This document shows positions 1 through 10,100 of a stretch of 64,000 bases of DNA, one piece after another. The notes below the pieces were generated by a model. That model searched no databases. It saw nothing but the letters and a program-made list of their open reading frames with translations, and was not told the DNA's origin. Numbering within the stretch: position 1 is the first letter of the stretch; the number at the start of each line of letters is the position of its first letter. The stretch spans positions 33,826,717 through 33,890,716 of the forward strand of contig CM067592.1 in the NCBI GenBank assembly GCA_034336665.1, given 5' to 3'. A program made the position numbers and the translations under genes. Origin of the DNA: Luscinia megarhynchos (lineage: Eukaryota > Chordata > Aves > Passeriformes > Turdidae).

Positions 1-397
1 ATGGGGATCAACTTTGATTGCACCTCCCAGTACTCACTAGTTGATGAAATCTAAATGAAATTATTTTTGCCCATTTTGCTTTTGTGATTATATGTTGAAA
101 AAGAGTAGGTAGAACAGGCTTATAAAAAAATCCTCTCCAAATTAACCATTCCTAATTACAACGTTAATTTAAGACTCTGAATGATCACAGACTGTCATTT
201 TGTTAAATAAACACAGATATAATTCTAAAATAGATGTATGCCACTCCTTAATTGAACTTAGTACGTGTATGATCAGCTATATTGGTGCTGCATACAAGCA
301 TGTACAGTGACATATAGTAAAATAAGCTATCAAGTAAAAATTACTTTGTTAGAAACAGAAAGTTATATATAGTTGTTCATTGCTACCAGGTACTTAC
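1..397 (-). other. GNAQ: GNAQ intron 3, 5' portion (partial)
   Basis: AT-rich non-coding sequence downstream of the exon 3 donor. The intron continues beyond the left edge of the window. I see no repeat family, open frame or motif of note in it. Confidence 0.9.
391..397 (-). other. GNAQ: 5' splice donor after GNAQ exon 3
   Basis: Read on the minus strand, exon 3 ends in ACTAAATA and is followed at once by GTAAGTA, close to the ideal U1 snRNA match. It splits the tyrosine-159 codon after its second base (phase 2), as in other vertebrate GNAQ genes. Confidence 0.93.
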
Positions 398-552
<155 letters not shown>

Positions 553-580
553 CTAATTCAAAACAAACAAAACAGTAAAA
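553..580 (-). other. GNAQ: 3' splice acceptor and polypyrimidine tract before GNAQ exon 3
   Basis: On the minus strand a T-rich tract (TTTTGTTTGTTTTG) runs into AATTAG and then the first exon base at 552. The tract is T-rich with little C. The acceptor gives the phase-0 junction expected before codon 108. Confidence 0.9.
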
Positions 581-2788
581 TTTACCTCATTTTCTGTGTT
601 TGCAGACAGCTTATATACAATGAACAAGATAAATATTATTCATATTGGTCATATCACCAACATGTATGTTCAATTTGAAAAATCAAATATCATGAAGATG
701 ATTGTGAAGATGCAAAATGGAGGCAATCTTTAAACTGACATGACTTTAATCTTTTAATCTTTAAACAAACATGAGGGAGTGAAGTTGCTTTCAGGAAAAT
801 CGTATCTTGCTAGACTTCTTTCTTTTGGGACACCAATAATTGTTACCAAAACATTGAAACAAAGAAAAAATAAAAATTACAGACAAAACTGAAGGATTCT
901 GTAAGCACCACCAAATTCAAACTGGTCATTAAGTTCTAACTACTGCTAGCTCAACTCAATTGTTCCACAACCAAAATCTAGATGGTGTAATTGACAGTTC
1001 AGTTCAATATACTTCTGACTACAGCAGACAATATTTTCCATGTTATATTTCCGTTTAATAATATAACATTAATATTCCTTCTGGGAATATAACAGTTTCC
1101 CCTTTATTTACAAGAAATCTTGTGAACAGTTATTCAATTATTTTTGGAAAACTATGTCCCATACATTTAGGATCTTCTTTGTGTGTTTCTACAAGTATTT
1201 GAAACAAGATTCCAGAATAAAAACACTGGAATTCTTGGGAATGTTAATCATGACATCTCCCCTTAAGGAGATACTGAAATAGCAACCATGTTTTCTCCTT
1301 TTTATTCCTCTCAGAAAACTATGGGCAGCGTTAAAAATTTATTCTGAGCTTCAACAGTATTACAGCTTTATGTTGGTTTTCCTGGCTATACTTTTTGCCA
1401 CAATCCATTATATGCTTACAAAAGTGTGGTTTTTTGGAGCTAGGCTTCATCATCTCAGTCTTCTACTTATTATCTGTGTTATCACTTATTTTTATAGTAA
1501 CACGAAAATGATAGAATTCTCAAGTTACTAGGAGATACCTGATCCCACAGAACCTACTTCAAAAGAGCTGAGAAAGTTCTAGTAATGCAGCACTATTACT
1601 AAGAAAAAGATGCATACTTTCTCTGTTATTTGGTTTGAAGGTGGTTAGATTTGCACAAGACCAGTGAGTTGACATTTCACTACTGTGAAGCACTTGCTTT
1701 CTTTGGCTATTTGTGTGCCTTTAAATTCAACTAGGTTTTACCAAAATGTTCTATATGTTTTCCTGAACTGAAGGGAAAAGCAACCAAAAAGTAGAACATA
1801 TTTTCCAAATGCCTGATTTGTAACAAACATATCAGGAAAACCTCTTAATAAATACGCTACAGGAAAAGCCACAGATCTTTCTTCTCTTCACTTTGCTATT
1901 TTATTTGTATGTTCATCTCCTTTGAAAAGCAGGTACCACCTAACGACTGGAGCGCCTAACCACCCCAGAAATCTGATGTTGCCACAGGCTACTGTAGTCC
2001 TGTGACTGAACTGAATTATGAACCATAAACTGCTATCACGTCTGAATTTTCTCTCATAAGAACTCTGCAACGGGATTTCAGACCTAGCTGACAGACAGAT
2101 GAAAAAAGTCACTGATTGAACAGGAGAAACTAAGAAATAGATCATCTGCTTGCTGCCAAATGTCTGCTAATGGTGGTTTTCTTATGGAACTCCTCCAAAT
2201 CTGAATTAATTTTAATGGACTGACAGACAATAAGAGCAAATGTCTCCTTATACATTATATTTTTATTGCTAAGGACCATTCACTGCATAGCTTTGCTTGA
2301 CATCAGGTCACCAGACAAAGTAGGAAAAAGAGAACTTTATTGAGACAGTTGGAATGGAAAGCGTAATAAAATAAATACAATAATACCACTTTCCTTAAGC
2401 AACGTCTTTGTATTCTGGATCATACCATTTGGTACAAAAAATATGCATGAAAGCTAAAGATTCAATTTCACACATGAAGCAAGTTCAAATTTTCATATTT
2501 AGTAAGTTCATTTCTAAGAACTATATGCTCAAACATCTAAAAATTTATGGGAGATCCCAGAAAAGTGATTTGAAGTAGCTTGCAAAATGCCTATAATTTA
2601 ATGGATAGCTAAACACTTCCCTGCCCTACCATGCAATTTTCTTGTATTTATATTATTAAATTAAAATGCTGATGTGACTTTAGGTCTTCATGAATACATG
2701 ACCTTTATGTTCCTGTCTAAAAATCATGCCACAATTTTCATTAAACATCTCCAATTTAGAGTGTGTCTTTTGTTAGAACATACTGAGA
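553..2788. other. Plain intronic stretch
   Basis: AT-rich unique sequence. Apart from the splice acceptor of exon 3 at its left end, I see no gene, repeat family or strong motif. Confidence 0.7.
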
Positions 2789-3328
2789 CAGAGAATTATA
2801 GAATATCCTGAATGGGAAGGGAGCCATGAAGATGATCAAATTCAGCTTCCAGGCTTGTGCAGGACACTCCAAACTTCACACCATGTGACTGAGAGCATAG
2901 TCCAAACGCTTCTTGAACTCTGCCAGGCTGGTGCTGTGACCCTGGGGAGCTGTTCCAGTGCTCAACCACCCTTGGGGTGAAGAACCTTTTCCTGATATCC
3001 ACTGTAAAACTCCTGTAGGGGAGTTCCATGCCACTCCCTCAGGTCCTGCCACTGGTCGCCACAGAAGTGCCTGCCCCTCCTCTTCCCCTCGTGAGGAAGT
3101 TGCAGACTGCAATGATGTCTCCCCTCAGCCTTCTCCAGGCTGAACCGAACAAGAGACTGCAGCCACTCCTCACACGGCTGCCCCTCAAGGCCCTCACCAT
3201 CCTCATGGCCCTCCTTTGCACACTCTCTAACAGTTTAATATTCTTCTTGTATTCTGCCACCCAAAACTGCACACTGGACTCAAGGTAAGGCCACCACAGC
3301 GCAGAGCAGAACAGGACGATCACCACAT
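2789..3328 (-). mobile_element. CR1 LINE, 5'-truncated copy with pol C-terminal remnant
   Basis: Minus-strand 3' end of a CR1 non-LTR retrotransposon. The 3' terminus, at the low-coordinate end, is the degenerate ATTCTATAATTCT-type CR1 tail. Translated pieces on the minus strand show the C-terminus of the CR1 reverse-transcriptase protein, including LLESVQRRAMRMVRALRG, then WRRLRGDII, then VDIRKRFFTPRVVEHWN; they fall in different frames, so the copy is decayed by small indels. The 5' truncation near 3328 is typical of target-primed reverse transcription. No target-site duplication is evident, as is usual for CR1. It is non-functional and lies in the same sense as GNAQ. Confidence 0.93.
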
Positions 3329-5494
3329 TCTAAAATCCCAGCTACAGAATGACAACGCCACAGCAACTTTGGACGAACCCAACAAGTTCTGGTAGGTTGA
3401 ACGTAAATGCAACTACAGATGTCTACTGTAGCACCTAAAGACGGAGAATGCTGCAGCTGTCAGTCAGTTTGTATGTGCTGTGTAGTAATTTACATGCATG
3501 CCTGCCAAAAGCCTGTTAGAGCAGCATCTTCCTCACCATGGCTCCACTTGCAACAGGAAGATATAAACAACTATGAAGGCACAAAGGGCGAAATAAGGGT
3601 GTATAATAACTTCTTTGTTTCCTCAGAGTGAAAGGGTGAAATCTCAGGTGAACTGAAATCCATCAGTATTTCAAAATAACATACACAGAGCATGTGCAAA
3701 CTAACCTGGGATGTGCACTCTATGATCACCTAAGTAATGGCCTTACAGGGCTACTCAAATGTTTAAAATACTACCCAAACATGAAAATGAAAACAGTGTA
3801 CACAAGTCGCACTCTAAATATTACACAAGTCTCATGGCTTCCCATAATTAGATAATATTTTAATAACCCTATGACCAAATTGGTTTTTTGCAGAACATCC
3901 CCAAGAATTAAGGTATAGAATAAGCGAATGTAAACTGTACAGGTAAACTCTTCCATGAAGGCAGGAAATTGCATGCTATTTCTGAGGAACTAGTAAAAAA
4001 TCTTGCATCTCCAGGCTACCTAACATAATTGTAATATGGTGGGGCATTTTTTCACCTCCATGGAAGTCTTAATTACCAAAGTATTTCTGATGTTTTGTCT
4101 GTGTCTGGTATATAAAGCTCTTTACCGGGATACAGTACCATTTCAGATACACAGGCACTCCAGACACTAGGCTTGAAGTAAATTACAGATACAACTTTGG
4201 TTTTCAAAAGCAAAATGAAATCGAAATGTATTCTAATACTTGACTATTTGACTACATTTAATTAAAAACATTACAGTAACTTCTAGACATCTTTTATTCT
4301 CTGTGCTGCTCGAATATGAAAAAAAACCAGCTGAAACAAAAAACCCCCTGTTATTTGAAGATGGGGAACATCTCATTCTCTCTCTGCTACACGAGACTAA
4401 AACTCCACAGAGATAATGAAATAATCTCAACTGCAGTGACGATAGAGGCAAAAGAGAAATTTCACCTTCAGATTTTAAATATTAATTCTTCTTTTATATT
4501 TTTTCACTGGATCTAGTAGTTCCACCTATAGATATAAACTAAAATACGAAGATTTATTAAACAAAAATTATCGGCTCTTTTATCCTCTTTTAAAAAAGCT
4601 TCATACCTCTAACTCTCCAGGCAGATCCTCAAGACTTTTGGTTACTTTCTTTCTTAGAAGGTGAGATCATCAAGCATCACAGCTTTTAAACATTACAACT
4701 TTGCTTGTTAATGACTGCATTGGGTGTTACCCTCTTCAAATACTGGCATGGCTACAAAGCTAAACTGGAAGATGACATCACTGTTCAAAACTGAACAGCA
4801 GGTTGCAAAAATCTATCACAGAAAATAATAACTAATATTTACTTTTGTGTATGTGGCATGTTACATTTGCAATGGATTATAAATTAGGCACTATCATGCC
4901 TCTTTCTGGTACTAAATGTAGCACCTTAGATTAAATTTTCACACACTGGTGCTGAAGTTTTGCACCTAGTGAATACATTCCTGATATGTAAAAATGTGTC
5001 ATTTTTGCTGTTAAGGATCCTAGAAACAGAAACAGCTTTATTCTCTGGGAAACACTTTTGCTTTGTAGGGCTGGGAAAATTCTATGGCTGACTTTCTGGA
5101 ATACGTCTATGGATCAGCCAACGGCCACATCCTTTCCACAGCTTTAGAAATTTACCTCTGAAGAGCTGGTTTTGTATTGTTAGTCAAGTCTGCCTAAACA
5201 TTCTACTTGTTTACGTTCACTTCTAAAATATTTCTAAAACCCAAACAAACCCCACACAAGCAATTTTATTCTAATTGTAAACAATAGCTTCAGTTGCAGG
5301 ATTCATTTATATCTATTTAACTGCTTGATTAGGACTCTATGACATTAATACACAAGTTCAGCTTTTTTTCCAAGCTTTGCCAAATTCCTTTTTAAAGGAA
5401 ACAGAGCAACAAGTTAAATACAGTCCATGTAGGTAAAGAGAGATCCAAAATAATTAGCAAAAAGTTATTTTGCTAAGTTACTACTGGGTTTAAA
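3329..5494. other. Plain intronic stretch before the solo LTR
   Basis: AT-rich unique sequence with only short chance open frames. The AAAGT at its end is the duplicated integration target. Confidence 0.7.
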
Positions 5495-5499
5495 AAGTT
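5495..5499. repeat. Left target-site duplication of the solo LTR
   Basis: AAAGT directly before the LTR's 5' TG. It is identical to the 5 bp after its 3' CA. Confidence 0.85.
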
Positions 5500-5549
5500 G
5501 TTGGGGGTTGGGTTTCTTTATTTTTTAGTCACAGAATTTTTTCCCGTAA

Positions 5550-5562
5550 GTTGCTAGGCAAC
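5550..5562. promoter_or_regulatory. X-box-like (RFX) palindrome in the LTR
   Basis: GTTGCTAGGCAAC is an inverted repeat with 5-bp arms around TAG. It resembles the RFX-family X-box (GTTGCC plus GGCAAC half-sites). It lies 50 bp inside the LTR's 5' end. Binding is inference only. Confidence 0.45.
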
Positions 5563-5665
5563 TGACTACTAAGTACTTACGTGTACTTAAGAAAAACCAA
5601 AGAAGTGGCCAAGGTTGGGAAATGAGTGTAGCATCTGGATGCACCTCTTTTTCTCAGAGAAGTTG

Positions 5666-5690
5666 ATCTCTGTCTCCGAGGGACAGAGAT
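5666..5690. repeat. Hairpin with 9-bp perfect arms in the LTR U3
   Basis: ATCTCTGTC (5666-5674) and GACAGAGAT (5682-5690) are exact reverse complements separated by TCCGAGG. It stands at the edge where the LTR turns GC-rich. A related TCTCTGTCTCT motif recurs near 5732. Confidence 0.8.
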
Positions 5691-5712
5691 ACCACGGGAA
5701 TTAGACAGATAA

Positions 5713-5723
5713 AGGGGCGGGGG
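5713..5723 (+). promoter_or_regulatory. GC box (Sp1-like) in the LTR
   Basis: AGGGGCGGGGGC matches the Sp1/KLF consensus and is followed by an AGCTGC E-box-like motif. LTR promoters commonly carry such sites in U3. Activity is not shown by sequence alone. Confidence 0.4.
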
Positions 5724-5978
5724 CAGCTGCAAGTCTCTGTCTCTGGGCTACTGAGAAAGACCTGTGGCTTGGGAGAAGGAATTTCGCTGCCATTACAATA
5801 ACCCAGCTGGGAGCTGCCTTTCTTCTGCTGCTGCGTCCCGCACCTCCTGCCTCACTGGGACGTCCCACGGTTCCAGCCACCACTGCAGAGCTTCTGATAC
5901 ATCTCGTCCACTGCCCTGGGACTTCTGCTCATTCCTGCCGTTCCAGCTTGCTGCTTCCGAGAGCCCGGCAGGGGAACC

Positions 5979-6158
5979 GGGATCAGCTCCCCCAGGGGTT
6001 TTTAGACCCAAAGCCTCTCCCAGCCCTTCCCCTCTGGGCACTGGGATCAGCTCCCCAGGGGTTTTAGACCCAAAGCCTCTCCCAGCCCTTCCCCTCTGGG
6101 CACTGGGATCAGCTCCCCAGGGGTTTTAGACCCAAAGCGCTCCCAGCCCTTCCGGTCC
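5979..6158 (+). repeat. 62-64 bp minisatellite, about three copies, inside the LTR U3
   Basis: Three head-to-tail copies start at 5979, 6043 and 6105. Each opens with GGGATCAGCTCCCC and continues with AGGGG, TTTTAGACCCAAAGC and TCCCAGCCCTTCC. Copies 1 and 2 are nearly identical (64 and 62 bp, differing in homopolymer length); copy 3 degrades after about 54 bp. Tandem copies in U3 are a usual enhancer arrangement in retroviral LTRs. They also explain the repetitive open frame across this region, which I do not consider a gene. Confidence 0.92.
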
Positions 6159-6170
6159 GGCCCAGCCGCA

Positions 6171-6330
6171 ATGGCCACTGCTCCCCGGTCCCGCCCCACA
6201 GCGCCCCCTGCAGCCGCGGGGGAATCACCGCCCCCGCCCTGCCCGCCGGGAGCCCGCAGCGCCCCTCCTGGCCGTGCCCGGAACTGCACCCCGGGGAAAG
6301 CGCCCGCGGCCCAGGGAGCCGAGCCTGGGT
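6171..6330. other. C-run and CpG-rich segment in the LTR
   Basis: About 160 bp with many CpGs and runs of three to five C on the plus strand (CCCCGG, CGCCCC, CGCCCCC, GCCCGCCGGG), in an otherwise AT-rich intron. On the minus strand, which is the sense strand of GNAQ, it could fold as G-quadruplexes in DNA or in the nascent transcript. It belongs to the LTR, not to a host CpG-island promoter. Confidence 0.7.
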
Positions 6331-6528
6331 GTGTTAATGCTGCAGTTGTTGCTGTTGGATTGTTTATTACACATACTAGAAAAGAACTGTTATTCCTATT
6401 CTCATGTCTTTGCCTGAGAGCCCCTTAATTTCAAAATTATAGTAATTCAGAGAGAGGGGATTTACATTTTCCCTTCCACGGGAGGCTCCTGCCTTTCCTA
6501 GCAGACACCTGTCTTTCAAACTGAAACA

Positions 6529-6533
6529 AAAGT
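6529..6533. repeat. Right target-site duplication of the solo LTR
   Basis: AAAGT directly after the LTR's terminal CA. It matches the left copy exactly, which fixes both ends of the insertion. Confidence 0.85.
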
Positions 6534-7050
6534 AAACAGTCCCATTTAGCCACATACTGACTTCTACTGACAAACTTTCAAACGTTTTCACCAGCTGACT
6601 AAATTCTGGGAGTAACATTTTGGCTCAGATAAATCCTCAAGATTCTCAAGGATACCATAGAATATACCAACTAATGTTCTGACATTATTAAAAATTAATT
6701 GCAACATTTGAGTTCTAACATTGATAATCTGAACATAAAACTAAACCAAATCTTTTTCTTCTAGACACAGTCACTAGCAATAAATTACATCTTCATCAAC
6801 TCCTCACAATTAATAACTGACAAGGCCAAATATGTAAAATCTTTTTCTAGCAATGAAACCTATTTACAAATTTAATTCAAATCTTCAGTGACAGAAACTA
6901 ACAAAAACCATTTCAGATTTGAACAAGCATAAGCAAGAACTGGCAATGAACTCTCCTTTCACAACAGTTTTTGTAAAAAGAATTATCCAAATAGTAAAAA
7001 AATAGTATAATCACCAAATGTTTACAAAAACACATTCAAGCATGGAGCTA

Positions 7051-7150
7051 TAAGCTGCCTGGTCTAGTTGAACATGTCCTTCTCCACAGGAGGGGGGTTG
7101 AAACTAGATTATCTTAAAGTCCCTTCCAGGCCTTTCTCTGTATATATAAT
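7051..7150 (+). mobile_element. CR1 LINE, short 3' tail fragment
   Basis: About 90-100 bp match the last part of CR1 in the plus orientation: GCTGCCTGGTCTAGTTGAAC, a GGGGGGTTGAAACTAGATTA core, then CCCTTCCAGG and a degenerate tail running into TATATATAAT. It is heavily 5'-truncated, with no coding remnant, and is antisense to GNAQ. Confidence 0.85.
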
Positions 7151-10100
7151 AATATTTTCAGAAATTCAATGGTGGTCTTTTACCTGTTTTTGGGGGGGTT
7201 GGTGTGCTCTTTACCTTCTTTTTTCTCCTAAGGACAACTTTTAAGCTGACATCATCAAACCATTATAATCCTACAAACAGCTACTGTACACACAACACAT
7301 AACAAAATACTTCCCCTACTTCATAAATATTTCAGGTTTTTAGACCTTTATAACAGGCTTCACTGGTTTTGAAGAACAGTGCTTGATAAGCCTTGCAAAT
7401 GGTAAATTTTTCTGCCAAATTTTTGTACCACGGTTCATTGAATTTACGGAAGAAAATGTTATGGGAACATGGACATGCTGAAACTTTCATTCCATTTGCA
7501 AGCAAAATAACTGGTTGTACTTCACAAGCCTCAAGAATCTGCTACCTCAGTCAATCACTGTACATGACTGAGTGCATTTAAAAAAAATAAAAAAATAGAA
7601 GGACAATGTTCCAGTACTAGAATTCTCACTTAAGAAGCGTACCATCAAACAGGACTCCCATGAGCCCCACTCCTGTACTCACTCCTATGCCTTGGTCCCG
7701 CACTACAGCCTTTTTTAAAGAGTACAGACAGTAACAGCCTTGCTTGGTCTCATGGATTCAAACAGCTAGAACTGAGAAGATGAGCCGGATGGTTCAGACA
7801 GTTTAGCATCTACTTGCTCACACAACGAAACTGCAGGAATTGCACTGCATTTCAGACCTAGAGAAAAACCTATGGTAAACCTGGGGCCCAGGGAAAGAAA
7901 CAGCAGGCTCTTTTTAAGAGGATGTCCTAATTTTGGCTGGGATAGAGTTTGTTTTCTTCTTAGTAGTATTATGTGGAAAAAGAATCCTCTACACAATTCA
8001 TACTACTTAGAATTGTCAGATGTGATAGGTTTGGGGGGAAAAAAAAAGAGCATATAAAAGAAAAGCATTTTGCCTCCATATTTTTAAGCCACTTTTTTAT
8101 TTTTAAAGGAACAGAGTGCCCTCTGCTGACTAACACCTAACAACAGAGGCAGTTATTTCAAACTGGTATTTCTAGACGTATCAGAGAACTGGGAGGGTCC
8201 CTTTCAAAATAACGAATGATTCCAGCAGGAATTTTCCCCTGTAAAAATTGCAACTAACTTAAATGGTTGCATTTGTGCGCTGCCCAACCAAGAAGATTGT
8301 CTTTCTAAACAATTACCTCACTTCTTGGAAGTAAACTCTGAAAGCGAGCTTTAGACTTAGCCTGGGCATGCAAAGACACATGAAACCCTATCACCTACTT
8401 ATTTTGAACATGTTCATTAATACCTTGACATTTAGAGCAATGAGTTGGCAAGACTGAAGTAAGGGGGCAAAATGTAATCTCAGATGAAAAGCTGTGGTTT
8501 AGAACACGGTCACACAAGAATTAATTTAGCCCCAAGACATTAAAGCTAGCAACCCAACATTATTTTCTCTAGAGAAAGCACAGACGTATTATACCATGGT
8601 GATGAGTAGCTATTTGAAAAACGCCTTGAGGGAAAATAAAGTTTTATGCCATGTGTGACCTAAAAAAGTGATAGCTTCCTTATAAATTAGGTACTATCCT
8701 CTCCATTCCTAGAAACAGACTGTATTTGTGCTGGATTGAAGACCTTATTTAAAGGAGGATGGCAAAACACTGCTGACTCCTCTTGCAACGCTTCAAGCAA
8801 AACACCAGTGTCCTGAAACATGCTGCCAACTTACATCATTAGGAAGGAGGAAGAAAAAACAATAAAGCACATCTTTCCAATGCTGAACACATAGAAACAA
8901 GTTTTCTATTATTAACAGCTTGAAAAGCTATTTACTTTGCTGCCTGGTGCATGTAAAATTGATTCATATGTATTTTTCAATTATTAGCTTAGTTTATTAA
9001 CTATTCAGTACTTAGAGGTCACAGTAGCCTTTTAAACAACCATGTAGGAAGGCTTATTTATCCGCCAAAGCACAATTGGATGAGACTCCCAGGAGAAATA
9101 AGGCATGGTCCTTCTAAATGTACCATCAGGCATCACATGAGAGGAAATAGATTTTTGAAGGGTTATGTTTGCTTCCTTATTAATAACCTACATGGTTTAT
9201 TTGAAAGTCTGTGCTTTCAATAAGAGTGACATCTCTGTGAAGGTAAACAAAATTGAGGGCTTTATTGAATTAATTTTGATTAAATTGTATTTGGAAGAAG
9301 CTTGTGGGAGGTAACACAGATAGAAAAGTCACAAACACAGTCTGTTGAGAAGAACTGTCTCCTCATTACTGGCATAGTGAGGTTTCTGAATTCAGTCACC
9401 TAAGCCTGCTCTTCAATATACTCTGGAGATTCTCCAAGCAACGAAGTGAAGATCTACAAGTGAACACGAATGATAAAGTAAACAGTCACATCCAGACAAT
9501 CACATCACGTCCCCTGGAGTTAACAGGTTCTACTTAGCCACAAATATCTAAATTTACCCTCTTAATTCTGTCCTTTTTTTTTTGTTTGTTAGTTTCAGAA
9601 ATGTTCAAGGCAATTTCCTAGAAAATCTTCAAAACAAATTTATCAAGTTAATTTAGTGAACCTGTTGATGTAGAAAAGATAGGCTGTTTGAGTTACATAC
9701 TGCTATCCAGAAAGAACGTTTATTAATAGGCTTTATCTACCCTGTTCACAAGGATTATCAGAGATGGGCAGCTATTTCAGAAATCAACGTGCAACTACAA
9801 CACACACACAAAGAAAAATTTTTAGTTGGAATTACAGCACTAATGCAAATGCTGGTAGTAAGACTGGACTGGATGGTTAACAAAAATAACCTGCAATTAG
9901 TCTTTAGAACAAAATAATTAATTCACTGTAAGAAAAGAAAGAAAGGATTTTGTTAAAAAAAGCTAGCAAAGCACTCTTCCCTTAAGTTAGCACCTGATGC
10001 TATCATTAAAATTTGTTTTCTTCAGTGGGCTTTAAATCCTCTCTCAATATGAAAATAACCCTAATTATTTTTTAGACAGGGTAAATAAGTATTTTGTTTC

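Larger units (their letters stand above)
5500..6528 (+). mobile_element. Solo LTR of an avian endogenous retrovirus (ERVL-type)
   Basis: A 1029-bp element begins TGTTGGGGGTTGGG and ends GAAACA (TG...CA), flanked on both sides by the same 5 bp, AAAGT (5495-5499 and 6529-6533). That duplication length fits ERVL integration. From 6369 on, the sequence (AAAGAACTGTTATTCCTATT, TTGCCTGAGAGCCCCTTAAT, GCAGACACCTGTCTTTC) is the conserved 3' part of LTRs I recognise from songbird genomes. No internal retroviral genes are present, so it is a solo LTR left by recombination. The U3 half is strikingly GC-rich against its AT-rich surroundings. It holds a hairpin, a GC box, a minisatellite and C-run clusters, described separately. 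It is antisense to GNAQ. No polyadenylation hexamer is obvious. Family assignment is from memory; the LTR structure is seen directly. Confidence 0.88.

Noticed and set aside
2796..3326. Minus-strand frames in the 2.8-3.3 kb region as host genes
   Set aside because: They are decayed CR1 reverse-transcriptase C-terminal pieces in different frames.
5764..6129. 121-codon open frame with a repeated Pro/Ser-rich segment
   Set aside because: It lies entirely within the LTR U3. The repeated peptide is only the translation of the 62-64 bp minisatellite.
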